A DNA stretch of 64,000 bases, taken from Pseudomonas sp. ERMR1:02 (GTDB lineage Bacteria; Pseudomonadota; Gammaproteobacteria; Pseudomonadales; Pseudomonadaceae). The translations under genes and the position numbers were made by a program. Shown one piece after another: positions 17,868 through 26,629 of this stretch (positions within the stretch are counted from its first letter, which is position 1; every line of letters begins with the position of its first letter). The DNA is taken from contig NZ_NKJI01000002.1 of the NCBI RefSeq assembly GCF_002277815.1, positions 372,001-436,000 of the forward strand, in the 5' to 3' direction. The notes below the pieces were generated by a model. That model was not told the DNA's origin. It searched no databases and saw only the letters and a program-made list of their open reading frames with translations.

Positions 17868-19079
17868 ATGCAAATGCCGAAAACCATCCAGATCAAGAAC
17901 GGCGAAAAAACCAGCCCGACGTTCTCGGTCCTGGAATATGCCAATCGCCAGGCCAAATTGCGGGCTTATCTGGCGCAGAACAATATCGACGCAGCCGTCT
18001 TCACGTCCTATCACAACATCAACTACTACAGCGATTTCCTGTACTGCTCCTTCGGGCGTCAGTACGCGCTGGTGGTGACCCAGGACAGCGCCGTGACCAT
18101 CAGTGCCAACATCGATGGCGGCCAGCCATGGCGCCGTACCGTCGGCACTGAAAACATCGTCTACACCGACTGGCAGCGCGACAACTACTTCGTCGCGATC
18201 CAGCAGGCCTTGCCCAAGGCCGGGCGCATCGGCATCGAGTTCGACCATCTGAACTTGCTCAATCGCGACAAGCTCGCCAGCCGTTACCCGCAAGCCGAAC
18301 TGGTGGATATCGCCGCACCGTGCATGCGCATGCGCATGATCAAGTCCGCCGAAGAACACGCAATCATCCGCCATGGCGCACGCGTCGCGGACATCGGCGG
18401 TGCCGCCATCGTCGAGGCCTTGCGTGATCAGGTGCCAGAATACGAGGTGGCGCTGCATGCTACTCAGGCCATGGTGCGCGAAATTGCCCGCACCTTCCCC
18501 GATTCCGAGCTGATGGACACCTGGACCTGGTTCCAGTCCGGCATCAACACCGACGGTGCGCATAACCCGGTGACGTCGCGCAAAGTCAACAAGGGCGACA
18601 TCCTCAGCCTCAATTGCTTCCCGATGATTGCCGGCTACTACACAGCCCTGGAGCGTACGTTGTTCCTGGATCACTGCTCCGACGAGCATCTGCGCTTGTG
18701 GGAAGTGAACGTCAAAGTGCACGAAGCCGGTCTGAAACTGATCAAGCCGGGCATGCGCTGCTGCGATATCGCGCTGCAATTGAACGAGATCTTCCTGGAA
18801 CACGATCTGCTGCAATACCGCACCTTCGGCTATGGCCACTCCTTCGGTACGCTGAGCCATTACTACGGCCGCGAAGCCGGACTGGAACTGCGCGAAGACA
18901 TCGATACCGTGCTGGAGCCAGGGATGGTGGTGTCGATTGAACCGATGATCATGCTGCCCGAAGGCCTTCCAGGTGCCGGCGGGTATCGTGAGCACGACAT
19001 CCTGATCGTCAACGAGCAGGGCGGGGAAAACATCACCAAATTCCCGTATGGCCCGGAACACAACATCATCAAAAAGTAA
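17868..19079 (+). CDS. creA: Creatinase (creatine amidinohydrolase)
   Basis: A 403-residue protein starting MQMPKTIQIKNG at ATG 17868. This matches the length and start of the P. putida creatinase as I know it. The frame opens 14 codons earlier without a standard start. The N-terminal creatinase domain contains SYHNINYYSDFLYCSFGR. The C-terminal pita-bread M24 domain has WFQSGINTDGAHNPVTSR, holding the catalytic histidine (His232 in the P. putida enzyme), and FGYGHSFGTLSHYYGREAGL. It hydrolyses creatine to sarcosine and urea in the cytoplasm as a homodimer. A strong terminator follows, and the MHS transporter and CahR-like regulator lie downstream. No sarcosine oxidase gene is in the window. 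Confidence 0.97.
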   Translation: MQMPKTIQIKNGEKTSPTFSVLEYANRQAKLRAYLAQNNIDAAVFTSYHNINYYSDFLYCSFGRQYALVVTQDSAVTISANIDGGQPWRRTVGTENIVYTDWQRDNYFVAIQQALPKAGRIGIEFDHLNLLNRDKLASRYPQAELVDIAAPCMRMRMIKSAEEHAIIRHGARVADIGGAAIVEALRDQVPEYEVALHATQAMVREIARTFPDSELMDTWTWFQSGINTDGAHNPVTSRKVNKGDILSLNCFPMIAGYYTALERTLFLDHCSDEHLRLWEVNVKVHEAGLKLIKPGMRCCDIALQLNEIFLEHDLLQYRTFGYGHSFGTLSHYYGREAGLELREDIDTVLEPGMVVSIEPMIMLPEGLPGAGGYREHDILIVNEQGGENITKFPYGPEHNIIKK

Positions 19080-19086
19080 GACCTTG

Positions 19087-19120
19087 CGCCGCACAGTAAC
19101 CCTGTGCGGCGTTTTATTTT
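19087..19120 (+). terminator. Rho-independent terminator after creatinase
   Basis: CGCCGCACAG and CTGTGCGGCG form a 10-bp stem around TAACC. The T-rich tract GTTTTATTTT follows. Confidence 0.9.
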
Positions 19121-19164
19121 GATGAGCCTTAACCCTGCCAAGTAAAACAACAGAGGGTTTTGTC

Positions 19165-19227
19165 ATGCACTACGTCCCGATCTATCATTTCGACAACCGC
19201 ACCTCTCACACCGGAGGTGCCCAATGA
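19165..19227 (+). CDS. Candidate 20-residue leader ORF coupled to the creatine-locus transporter
   Basis: The peptide would be MHYVPIYHFDNRTSHTGGAQ. GAGGG stands seven bases before its ATG. Its TGA overlaps the ATG of the transporter at 19224, and its final codons carry the transporter ribosome-binding site (CGGAGG). The layout is the same as for the ORF at 6001-6081. No homology is claimed. Confidence 0.4.
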   Translation: MHYVPIYHFDNRTSHTGGAQ

Positions 19228-20564
19228 GCACCCAAAGCGCAAGCCTGAGCCCAACCATGGCGCAGAAACTTGAACAGACGGCCGAGCGCAAGGCCCTGCG
19301 GCGCGCAGCCAGTGCCAGCTTCATGGGCAACTTCGTCGAGTGGTTCGACTATGCGGCCTACGGCTATCTGGCGACCGTCATCGCGCTGACGTTTTTTCCG
19401 CAAACTGACAAAGCAACCGCGCTGCTGGCGACTTTTGCAGTGTTCGCGCTATCGTTTATCGTGCGCCCGCTAGGTGGACTGGTCTGGGGGCATTTCGGTG
19501 ACAAATACGGGCGGCGCAGTGCCTTGTCCTGGTCGATTTTGATCATGTCGGTCTCGACCTTTTGCATCGGTATCCTGCCGACCTACAACCATATCGGCCT
19601 GTGGGCACCGGCCTTGTTGTTGCTGATTCGCTTGTTCCAGGGTTTCTCTGCTTCAGGTGAGTACGCCGGGGCATCGGCCTTTCTCGCCGAGTATGCGCCC
19701 GAGGGTAAACGCGGTTTGTACACCAGCATTGTCCCGGCGAGTACGGCGGCTGGCTTGCTGTTCGGCGCGGTGTTTGTCGCCGGCCTGCATTCATGGATGA
19801 GTGTCGAGGATCTTCACAGTTGGGGCTGGCGTTTGCCCTTTCTGCTGGCGGCGCCATTCGGGCTGGTGGGGCGCTATATCCGCATGAGTCTGCAAGACAC
19901 GCCCAAATTCCTGGAGATGGAAAAACGCCTTGAGGCGAAGGAGTGCGCCACCCACGCTCCGGTTCGCGAATTGCTGACCGTGCACCGACGCAGCGTGTTG
20001 ATCGGGATCGGCGTGACCTGCCTGAACGCCGTGGCGTTTTACCTGTTGCTCAGCTACATGCCGACTTACCTGTCCACCGAAATGGGCATGAGCGAGAGTG
20101 ATTCGTTCCTGGCGTCGACGGTGTCGCTGGCGACCTATATCGGGCTGATTTTCCTGATGGGCAAATTGTCGGATCGGTTCGGGCGCAAGACCATGTTGGT
20201 GATCGCTTCGGTATTGTTCCTGGCACTGACATTTCCGCTGTTCGGGATGCTGGAGAATCAGCCGCTGATGGTGATTCTGATGATCCAGATCGCGTTCGGC
20301 GCAATCCTGGCGATGAACGACGGCACCTTGCCGTGCTTCCTCGCCGAGATCTTCCCCACCCGCGTACGCTTCAGTGGTTTTGCTTTCAGCTTCAACATCG
20401 CCAATGCGGTGTTCGGTGGCACTGCGCCGTTTATCGCGACCTGGCTGATTCAACTGACCGGCAACAAAATGGCCCCGGCCTGGTATCTGCTGGCGGCAGC
20501 GGCTGTGGCATTGATTGCCATGCTGGCGAGCCGGGAGACTGCGCATAAGGCTTTGCAGGACTGA
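19224..20564 (+). CDS. MFS transporter, metabolite:H+ symporter (MHS/ProP-like) family
   Basis: A 446-residue, 12-helix protein with the MHS/ProP marks: ASFMGNFVEWFDYAAYGYLA in helix 1, then RPLGGLVWGHFGDKYGRRSA, then FSASGEYAGASAFLAEYAP and LSDRFGRKTML. ProP-type relatives carry betaine, proline, shikimate or other zwitterions with protons. Its place between creatinase and a CahR-like regulator makes creatine (a zwitterion) the most plausible substrate, in line with the gene order I recall from P. putida. A terminator separates it from creatinase, so its expression may depend on read-through or its own promoter. Confidence 0.92.
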   Translation: MSTQSASLSPTMAQKLEQTAERKALRRAASASFMGNFVEWFDYAAYGYLATVIALTFFPQTDKATALLATFAVFALSFIVRPLGGLVWGHFGDKYGRRSALSWSILIMSVSTFCIGILPTYNHIGLWAPALLLLIRLFQGFSASGEYAGASAFLAEYAPEGKRGLYTSIVPASTAAGLLFGAVFVAGLHSWMSVEDLHSWGWRLPFLLAAPFGLVGRYIRMSLQDTPKFLEMEKRLEAKECATHAPVRELLTVHRRSVLIGIGVTCLNAVAFYLLLSYMPTYLSTEMGMSESDSFLASTVSLATYIGLIFLMGKLSDRFGRKTMLVIASVLFLALTFPLFGMLENQPLMVILMIQIAFGAILAMNDGTLPCFLAEIFPTRVRFSGFAFSFNIANAVFGGTAPFIATWLIQLTGNKMAPAWYLLAAAAVALIAMLASRETAHKALQD

Positions 20565-20588
20565 TAGCCTGTGGTGTTCTTGAGTAAG

Positions 20589-20676
20589 CCTTCGCGAGCA
20601 GGCTCACTCCTACAGTTGACCGAGTTGTCCAGACGAACGCGGTTTACTGTAGGAGTGAGCCTGCTCGCGATGAGGC
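20589..20676. repeat. REP inverted pair between convergent transporter and regulator genes
   Basis: CCTTCGCGAGCAGGCTCACT (from 20589) faces TGTAGGAGTGAGCCTGCTCG (from about 20648). The arms pair almost perfectly over about 27 bases, with a spacer of about 32 bases. Confidence 0.9.
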
Positions 20677-20696
20677 CCGTCAGGCCAACCATCAAA

Positions 20697-21713
20697 TCAA
20701 TGTACGGCCGCCACCTGCTTGCGCTCACCAATGGGCGATACGCCGAAGAAGCGGCTGTAGCACTTGGAGAAATGCGCCGGCGAAACGAAGCCGCAGGCGA
20801 GGGCGATATCGCGGACCTGCGATTCGCTGCGTAGCAACAACTGTCGCGCCCGTGCAAGGCGCAGTTCCAGGTAGTACTGACTCGGCGTGCGTTGCAGGTG
20901 CTTGTGAAACAGGCGCTCGAGTTGGCGCACCGACACCTCGTTCAACCGCGCAAGCTCCTCAAGGCCCACCGGCTCCTCAAGATTGGCTTCCATGATCGCC
21001 ACCATCTGGCTGAGCTTGGGTTGCGAGGTGCCGAGCTTTTGCCGCAACGGCACACGCTGTTGCTCCTGCGCACCCCGTACCCGATCACACAACAGCAACT
21101 CGGCGGCATGGGCTGCAATGTCCCGACCACCAGGTTCGCGGGCAATCAACTGCAAGGTCATGTCCATGGAGGCCACGCCACCGGAGCAGGTGTAGCGATC
21201 ACGGTCCAGCTCGAACAGCTGGTTGGAAATGATGATCCCGGGGAACCGCTCCTTCAGTGCTTCGATGTCTTCCCAGTGAATCGTGCAGCGATAGCCCTTG
21301 AGCAAATCGGCGCGAGCCAACAAGTGGCTGCCGGTGCAAATCCCGCCCAGGGGCACCTGATCATGCGCCAGCTTGCGCAGCCAGTTGAGCAGTGGTCGGC
21401 TGCTGTGATTGGAGACGATCGGGTTTGATCCGACAACGAACAGTATGTCGAGCTTGGGTGCATCGTTAATGCTGTGGTCGGGCAGGATGCGCATGCCGTT
21501 GCTGGCCATGACCGGGTCCAGGCTGGCGGCGATGATGACTGTGCGGAACATCTGTTTGCGCGCGGCCAGGTTGGCCATGCGCAGTGTTTCCACGGCGGAG
21601 GCGAAGCCGATTGTGGTGAAGTTGGGGATGATCAGAAAGCCCACGGTTTTCACTGGTCTTTGTTCATTTGCCGAACGTCCTGCGGCGGGCTTCGCCACCT
21701 GGAGTTTCGCCAT
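20697..21713 (-). CDS. cahR: GlxA-family AraC regulator, CahR-like (creatine catabolism)
   Basis: A 338-residue protein with an N-terminal DJ-1/PfpI-like domain and a C-terminal AraC domain. The first includes VGFLIIPNFTTIGFASAVET, the elbow PLGGICTGSHLLARADLL with an intact cysteine, and RYTCSGGVASMDM. The second includes GLEELARLNEVSVRQLERLF and RDIALACGFVSPAHFSKCYS. This GATase-like/AraC class in Pseudomonas controls betaine, carnitine, dimethylglycine and creatine use (GbdR, CdhR, CahR). The position next to creatinase and its transporter supports CahR, the known activator of creatinase. Orthology was inferred from neighbours, not by alignment. It may also act on the dyad at 24374-24404. 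Confidence 0.82.
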   Translation of the reverse strand: MAKLQVAKPAAGRSANEQRPVKTVGFLIIPNFTTIGFASAVETLRMANLAARKQMFRTVIIAASLDPVMASNGMRILPDHSINDAPKLDILFVVGSNPIVSNHSSRPLLNWLRKLAHDQVPLGGICTGSHLLARADLLKGYRCTIHWEDIEALKERFPGIIISNQLFELDRDRYTCSGGVASMDMTLQLIAREPGGRDIAAHAAELLLCDRVRGAQEQQRVPLRQKLGTSQPKLSQMVAIMEANLEEPVGLEELARLNEVSVRQLERLFHKHLQRTPSQYYLELRLARARQLLLRSESQVRDIALACGFVSPAHFSKCYSRFFGVSPIGERKQVAAVH

Positions 21714-21800
21714 TGTTACCGCTCCTCGACTGCATTCTTGTGATTGGAAGCCGTGTTAGGGACTTCGGAATTTTACACCCTGTATCCGGGTGGCATTAAC

Positions 21801-21837
21801 AAAAAAACCGGCCAGCTCCGTGGTGGAGAGTGGCCGG
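21801..21837 (-). terminator. Rho-independent terminator downstream of the amino-acid permease
   Basis: Read on the minus strand, CCGGCCA and TGGCCGG form the stem and are followed by seven T residues. It lies past the stop of the permease at 21962, with a REP pair in between. Confidence 0.85.
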
Positions 21838-21861
21838 AAAGAGGTGATCGGAAATAGAAAT

Positions 21862-21959
21862 CCCCTGTAGGAGCTGGCTTGCCAGCGAAGACGTCATCAC
21901 ATCCGATAAAGATGTCGCCTGACCCACCGCTTTCGCTGGCAAGCCAGCTCCTACAGGGG
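21862..21959. repeat. REP inverted pair downstream of the permease
   Basis: CCCCTGTAGGAGCTGGCTTG (from 21862) and its reverse complement ending at 21959 pair over about 28 bases across a centre of about 41 bases. Confidence 0.92.
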
Positions 21960-21961
21960 GA

Positions 21962-23347
21962 TTAGGCGTTTTTGGCTTGAGCGATATGCACGGGCTGCTT
22001 CCTGGAGTTGAAAATTGCGCCGATACAGACGATGGACAGCGTCAGCGCACCCGTGGCAACGACCTCCATGCGATGCTGGGGCAAGATCAGCATGACTATC
22101 AGAATGCTCACGATGCAGACAATCACCAGGTAGCTGAGCCAGGGGAAAAACCACATTTTGAAAGCGATCGGTTGCCCCGAAGCGTTCATCTTTTTGCGCA
22201 GTACCAGTTGCGAAACAGCGATGACCAGATAGACCAGCAGCGCAACGGCACCGGAGCTGGCCAGCAGGAAAGAGAACACTTCATTGGGCGCAAAGTAATT
22301 GAGTGCCGTGGTCAGAAAGCCCACCGCGGTGCTGGCCAGCACCGCAACGTAGGGCACTCCTGAGGACGATGTCTTCTGCAGTACACGAGGGCCATCCCCG
22401 CGTTTGCTCAGGGAGTAGACCATGCGTGACGCGGTGTAGATGGCCGAGTTAAGGCAACTGGCGACAGCAATCAGCACGACGATATCCACGATCATTTTCG
22501 CGTGCGGGATGTTCATCAACTCAAGGGCGCGCTGATAAGAGCCGACTTCCATGAGCATGGGGTCGTTCCAGGGCACGATCGAGATGATGAGGAACACCGA
22601 GACGATGTAGAAAATCCCCATGCGCCAGACCACGGAGTTTGTGGCGCGGGTGATCTGTTTGGAGGGGTTTTGCGATTCGGCGGCGGCAATGGTGACGATT
22701 TCCGTGCCCATGAAGCTGAACACGGTGGTGAGCATCGCACCGATCACGGCGGTCATGCCATTGGGCATGAAGCCACCAAATTCATGGCTTAATTGAACGA
22801 CCCCGCTCACCGCCGTATCCGGTAATGCGCCCGCCAGGGCCAGCGCGCCAAGTGCGATAAAGCCCAGTACCGCGATGACTTTGAGCATGGCGAACCAGAA
22901 TTCGAACTCGCCGTAACGGGCGACACTGAACAAGTTGGTCAATGTCAGCAGGCCGGTGACCGCTATCGCGAACTCCCAGGTTTGAATGGAAGGAAACCAG
23001 GCGTGCAGGATAGCGGCAGCGGCGATGGCTTCTATCGGAATGACCAACACCCAGAACCACCAGTACAGCCAGCCGATGGTGAAGCCGGCGCTGCGTCCCA
23101 TCGCCCGCTCGGCGTAGGTCGAAAATGATCCGGTATCGGGCGATGCTACCGCCATCTCTCCGAGCATGCGCATCACCAGCACCACCAGCGTGCCGGAAAA
23201 AATGTACGCCAGGATAGCGGCCGGTCCCGCCGAGGCGATGGCGTGTCCTGAACCGATGAACAGGCCGGCGCCAATGGCTCCGGCAATGGACAACATGGTG
23301 ACGTGACGCTGCTTCAGGCCTGGGGCCAAGGTTGAGCTGCTGGACAT
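21962..23347 (-). CDS. APC-family amino-acid permease (GABA permease-like)
   Basis: A 461-residue protein from ATG 23347 (GGTAAG-type site upstream). The frame runs open to 23488, but the extension is hydrophilic and atypical. It has 12 predicted helices and the amino-acid permease signature: MLSIAGAIGAGLFIGSGHAI in helix 1, the cytoplasmic SPDTGSFSTYAERAMGRSAG, and VTIAAAESQNPSKQITRATN. These are closest in style to GabP/AnsP proteins. It lies 79 bases downstream of creatininase in the same direction, so it probably imports creatinine, creatine or a breakdown product. That substrate is an inference from position. Confidence 0.87.
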   Translation of the reverse strand: MSSSSTLAPGLKQRHVTMLSIAGAIGAGLFIGSGHAIASAGPAAILAYIFSGTLVVLVMRMLGEMAVASPDTGSFSTYAERAMGRSAGFTIGWLYWWFWVLVIPIEAIAAAAILHAWFPSIQTWEFAIAVTGLLTLTNLFSVARYGEFEFWFAMLKVIAVLGFIALGALALAGALPDTAVSGVVQLSHEFGGFMPNGMTAVIGAMLTTVFSFMGTEIVTIAAAESQNPSKQITRATNSVVWRMGIFYIVSVFLIISIVPWNDPMLMEVGSYQRALELMNIPHAKMIVDIVVLIAVASCLNSAIYTASRMVYSLSKRGDGPRVLQKTSSSGVPYVAVLASTAVGFLTTALNYFAPNEVFSFLLASSGAVALLVYLVIAVSQLVLRKKMNASGQPIAFKMWFFPWLSYLVIVCIVSILIVMLILPQHRMEVVATGALTLSIVCIGAIFNSRKQPVHIAQAKNA

Positions 23348-23426
23348 GAGACTTACCCTTTTTATTTTACTTGGGGAGGGTGAAGCGTTAACCGTGGATG
23401 CATGTTTGGGCACGTCCGTGTGTTGC

Positions 23427-24209
23427 TTATGACTCCAATTCAAAGGCCTCGCGCACCGCGGCGCTGATGCCCGAGACACACACTTCAAGAATCAGCTCGC
23501 CTTTCTCGCGACTGGAACCTTTAGGCGATGACAGTGTTCCGCAGGCCGGTGTGCGCTCCGGGATGATGGGGAACACGTCGTAGGGCGGGAAGGTGGCGGG
23601 AGGGTGATCAACCGCGCGACTCAGATCGACCTTGTCGGGGTGCAGGGCCAGCATCAGCGACGTTTCGAAAATGCCGCCATGTTCTATATCCCAGCCGAGG
23701 AAACCGTCGGGGTATAGCTTTGCGATGACGGCGGGATCGTTGACGAAGTCCCAATAGGACAGCACGACCACCTTGAAATCATTGATGCCACCGTAGCGAA
23801 GCTCTCGCAGGGCAAGGTCGATGCCCTCGACAATGAACATCGAGTTCTCAAAGTGACCGTTCATCATCACCAGTTTGCGCGCGCCGTGGCGTGCAAGTTC
23901 GCGGATGATGTCCTGCACGGTACTGGTCAGCGTGGCACCATCGAGGCTGGTGGTGCCAGGGAAGTGGTTGCCGCCGCCTGATTTCTGCTGGGATTTGTAG
24001 CCATAGGCCAGGGCAGGCAACACCAGGCCGCTGACATTTTGCGCGACCGCCTTGCAGATAGCGGTAGGCAGCAGGACATCGACCTCCATGCACATGTGAT
24101 GTCCATGCTGCTCCAGTGCACCAACCGGCAGAAAGATAGAGCAGCCGGAGGCGACCTTCTCTGCATATTCCGGCCAGGTGAGTTCTCCAATTACGACGCT
24201 GTTGTTCAT
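23427..24209 (-). CDS. crnA: Creatininase (creatinine amidohydrolase)
   Basis: A 260-residue protein whose whole length resembles the P. putida creatininase. Metal-ligand segments are all present: VGALEQHGHHMCMEVDVLLP (Glu, His, Asp), NGHFENSMFIVEG (His, Glu), and GWDIEHGGIFETS. The characteristic KSQQKSGGGNHFPGTTSLDG loop is also there. The hexameric enzyme reversibly opens creatinine to creatine, which the creatinase at 17868 then hydrolyses. It heads a minus-strand unit with the permease at 21962. The divergent ABC importer begins 348 bases away, and the region between holds a clear dyad. Confidence 0.96.
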   Translation of the reverse strand: MNNSVVIGELTWPEYAEKVASGCSIFLPVGALEQHGHHMCMEVDVLLPTAICKAVAQNVSGLVLPALAYGYKSQQKSGGGNHFPGTTSLDGATLTSTVQDIIRELARHGARKLVMMNGHFENSMFIVEGIDLALRELRYGGINDFKVVVLSYWDFVNDPAVIAKLYPDGFLGWDIEHGGIFETSLMLALHPDKVDLSRAVDHPPATFPPYDVFPIIPERTPACGTLSSPKGSSREKGELILEVCVSGISAAVREAFELES

Positions 24210-24557
24210 TTACACACCCTTGGAAAGTGATTGACCGCTTGCTGGTTTTTAACCGGTGGTTGGGGGCGTTTGCCTGCCGTTTAGCCGTCCCTTTGGATTG
24301 CTGGAATCGAAGGCGGCGCATAGAGCAATTCGATCAGAGGGACAGGGTGGCGATTTGTCTAAATCCGACCCGTAAATGACAAATCACCCTCTGATTTGTC
24401 ATTTCTGTCCGGTTATCGGATAGAGGTGTGCCGCTTTTGATGGGGAATGAGGTCGGTTCTGACAAAGTGCAGGTCGGGCGCGCACAAAAAAGGGTGATGG
24501 CGAACTGCTGCAATGTATCCAGACAGCGATCCTTTCCATCACCCAGGCGAGACAATA
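24210..24557. promoter_or_regulatory. Divergent control region of crnA and the ABC importer, with 13-bp dyad
   Basis: No gene is seen. A perfect 13-bp inverted repeat, AAATGACAAATCA and TGATTTGTCATTT, occupies 24374-24386 and 24392-24404 around CCCTC. A further half-site GATTTGTC lies at 24352-24359, and AATCCGACC at 24362-24370 matches an arm upstream of creatinase. There is no T-tract, so an operator is more likely than a terminator. The regulator is unknown; CahR-like is the obvious candidate. Confidence 0.6.
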
Positions 24558-25685
24558 ATGAAAAATCGCACCGACCTTTCACGCCGTACATTCCTCAAGA
24601 CCACCAGCATCCTGGCAGGCACCGCAGCGCTGTCCGGTGTGCTGCCCTTGAGAAGCTTTGCCGCAGCGGAAAAAGAGCTGGTCATCCTCGCTTGGGCCGG
24701 ACACGCAGAGCCGGACATCGTCGCCGATTTCGAGCGCAAGTACGGGGTCAAGGTCCGGGCCAAGTACTACACCGGCGGCGACAACATGCTGGGGCTGATC
24801 TCGCAATCGCCGCCCGGCACCTTCGATCTGATCCTGTCCGACGCCGAATATGTGCAGCAACTCAATGCCGCCGAGTACATCGAGCAACTCGACCCCGCGG
24901 ACTACCCCTTTGATGACTTCTACCCGGAGTTCCAGCATTTCCCTGGCCACTGGCAGGGCGACAAGCTCTATTCGGTGCTGATCCGCTTTGGTTTCCTCGG
25001 CATCGCCTACAACACCCAACTGGTTCCCGAAGCCAAGGTGCAAAGCTATGACGTGTTCTGGGACGACAGCCTCAAGGGCAAGGTCGGGCACTTCGACTGG
25101 CATTTGCCGAACCTGGGGCAGATCAGTTTGATGAACGGCAATGCGCGGCCCTACGACATCGATGTCGCGCACTGGCAAACGGTGCAGCAGAAGATGATGA
25201 GTCTGCGTCCGCAAATTGGTGGCTTCTTCGATTACGGCGGAACCTTTTCGTCGCTGAAAAACGGGCAGATCCATGCCATGTGCGGCATCGGCGACTGGAT
25301 CACCGGTGTCTTGCAACGCGCCGGCGCACCGGTGAAGACCGTGTTGCCGAAGGAGGGCGGGTTGCAATGGACGGAGTCTTACTGCATCGCCCGCAAAGCC
25401 CACAGCCCGGATCTGGCGAAAAAGTTCATCCAATACATCACCTCACCGGAAGGCCAGGTCAAGTCGGCGAAGATGGCCGCCTATCCCGCGCTCATCCCGA
25501 GCAAGAAAGGTTGGGAACTGCTGAACCGCACCGATCCCGCTGAAGCCACGCGCCAAGGCATGCTGCTCGGTCAACGCAATGTCATGGATGACATCCGCGA
25601 TGGTCGCATCAAGTACCGCGAACTCCCGGTCCAGCAGAGCCTGGATGAGTGGAACGACTTCTGGTCGCAATACAAGGGTGCTTGA
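24558..25685 (+). CDS. ABC transporter substrate-binding protein (PotD/PotF-like), Tat-exported
   Basis: A 375-residue protein from ATG 24558. The N-terminus has a twin-arginine signal (SRRTFLKTTSILAGTAALSG, cleavage near Ala-Ala at about 37). The mature part resembles the spermidine/putrescine-binding family: LVILAWAGHAEPDIVADFER, then SPPGTFDLILSDAEYVQQL, then LYSVLIRFGFLGIAYNT. Tat export is unusual for this family and suggests folding before export. It heads a four-gene ABC importer and is divergent from creatininase. It could bind creatinine, guanidino compounds or a polyamine. Confidence 0.9.
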   Translation: MKNRTDLSRRTFLKTTSILAGTAALSGVLPLRSFAAAEKELVILAWAGHAEPDIVADFERKYGVKVRAKYYTGGDNMLGLISQSPPGTFDLILSDAEYVQQLNAAEYIEQLDPADYPFDDFYPEFQHFPGHWQGDKLYSVLIRFGFLGIAYNTQLVPEAKVQSYDVFWDDSLKGKVGHFDWHLPNLGQISLMNGNARPYDIDVAHWQTVQQKMMSLRPQIGGFFDYGGTFSSLKNGQIHAMCGIGDWITGVLQRAGAPVKTVLPKEGGLQWTESYCIARKAHSPDLAKKFIQYITSPEGQVKSAKMAAYPALIPSKKGWELLNRTDPAEATRQGMLLGQRNVMDDIRDGRIKYRELPVQQSLDEWNDFWSQYKGA

Positions 25686-25708
25686 TAAGACGCGCGGAGG
25701 TGGTCGCC

Positions 25709-26629
25709 ATGATTTCAGACAAGTTGAAGACGTCGCCGTCGGTGCTTTCCGATAACGCAGGTGGCGAAACGCGGCGCGGTATCAAGAGGGTGTGGCGCTT
25801 GCCCATGTTTGGCCTCTGTGTCTCGATGCCGATCCTGATTTGGCAATTGATTTTCTTCGTATTGCCGCTGGTGTTTCTGGTGGCCATCAGTTTTTGGCTG
25901 GTACGCAACTTCCGGATGGTGCCGGCGTTCGAGTGGCAGAACTGGAGCTACATGCTCAGCCGCGGATTTTTTTGGGATGCGTACGTCCATACGCTCGTAA
26001 TGGCGGCGGGCGCCACGGTGCTGGTCAGCCTGGTGGCCTTTCCCTGCGCTTATACGATCGCCTTCAAGTTCCGCGAGTCGGCAAAGCAGTTGCTGGTGTT
26101 GCTGCTGGTCACACCGTTCTTCACCAGCTACCTGGTGCGCACCTATTCATGGCAGGTATTCCTCAGCGACAACGGCATCTTCAATGCCGCGCTGGGTCTG
26201 CTCGGACTGGAGCCGTTTGCCATGCTGAACACAGCGTTCGGTACCTATGTCGGCTATTTCACGCTGTGCCTGCCATTGGTGGTTTTGCTGCAACTGTTCA
26301 GCCTGATGTACATCGATCGCTCGTTGATTGAGGCCGCGCACAACCTCGGTTGCGGACGAATGCGAACGGTGTTGCTGGTGGTGGTGCCGTCGGCGCGGAT
26401 CGGCATCGTCGTCGCGGCGCTGTTCTGCTTCATCCTGACGTTCGGCGACTTTGTCAGCCCGCTCTACCTGGGCGGTGGTCAGCCGCCGACCTTGAGTACG
26501 CTGATCACTGACACCACCAAGTCCGGCCAACAATGGCCACGCGCGGCGGTGATCGCAACAATGATGATTGTGACCTTGCTCATCACCGCCTTTGGCGCGG
26601 TTCGCTTCGCTTACCGGAGGCGCGCATGA
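25709..26629 (+). CDS. ABC transporter permease 1 (PotB/PotH-like)
   Basis: About 306 residues from ATG 25709, preceded by CGCGGAGG. The frame is open earlier to 25649 but would overlap the binding-protein gene. It has six membrane segments. The EAA loop that contacts the ATPase is visible as DRSLIEAAHNLGCGRMRTVL, and the protein has the TPFFTSYLVRTYSWQVFL motif of polyamine-type permeases. It lies in the inner membrane with the permease at 26626, whose ATG overlaps its stop. Confidence 0.92.
   Translation: MISDKLKTSPSVLSDNAGGETRRGIKRVWRLPMFGLCVSMPILIWQLIFFVLPLVFLVAISFWLVRNFRMVPAFEWQNWSYMLSRGFFWDAYVHTLVMAAGATVLVSLVAFPCAYTIAFKFRESAKQLLVLLLVTPFFTSYLVRTYSWQVFLSDNGIFNAALGLLGLEPFAMLNTAFGTYVGYFTLCLPLVVLLQLFSLMYIDRSLIEAAHNLGCGRMRTVLLVVVPSARIGIVVAALFCFILTFGDFVSPLYLGGGQPPTLSTLITDTTKSGQQWPRAAVIATMMIVTLLITAFGAVRFAYRRRA

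Noticed and set aside
17811..19166. Minus-strand open frame of 451 codons opposite creatinase
   Set aside because: It is the antisense shadow of a gene with strong family identity and has no motifs of its own.
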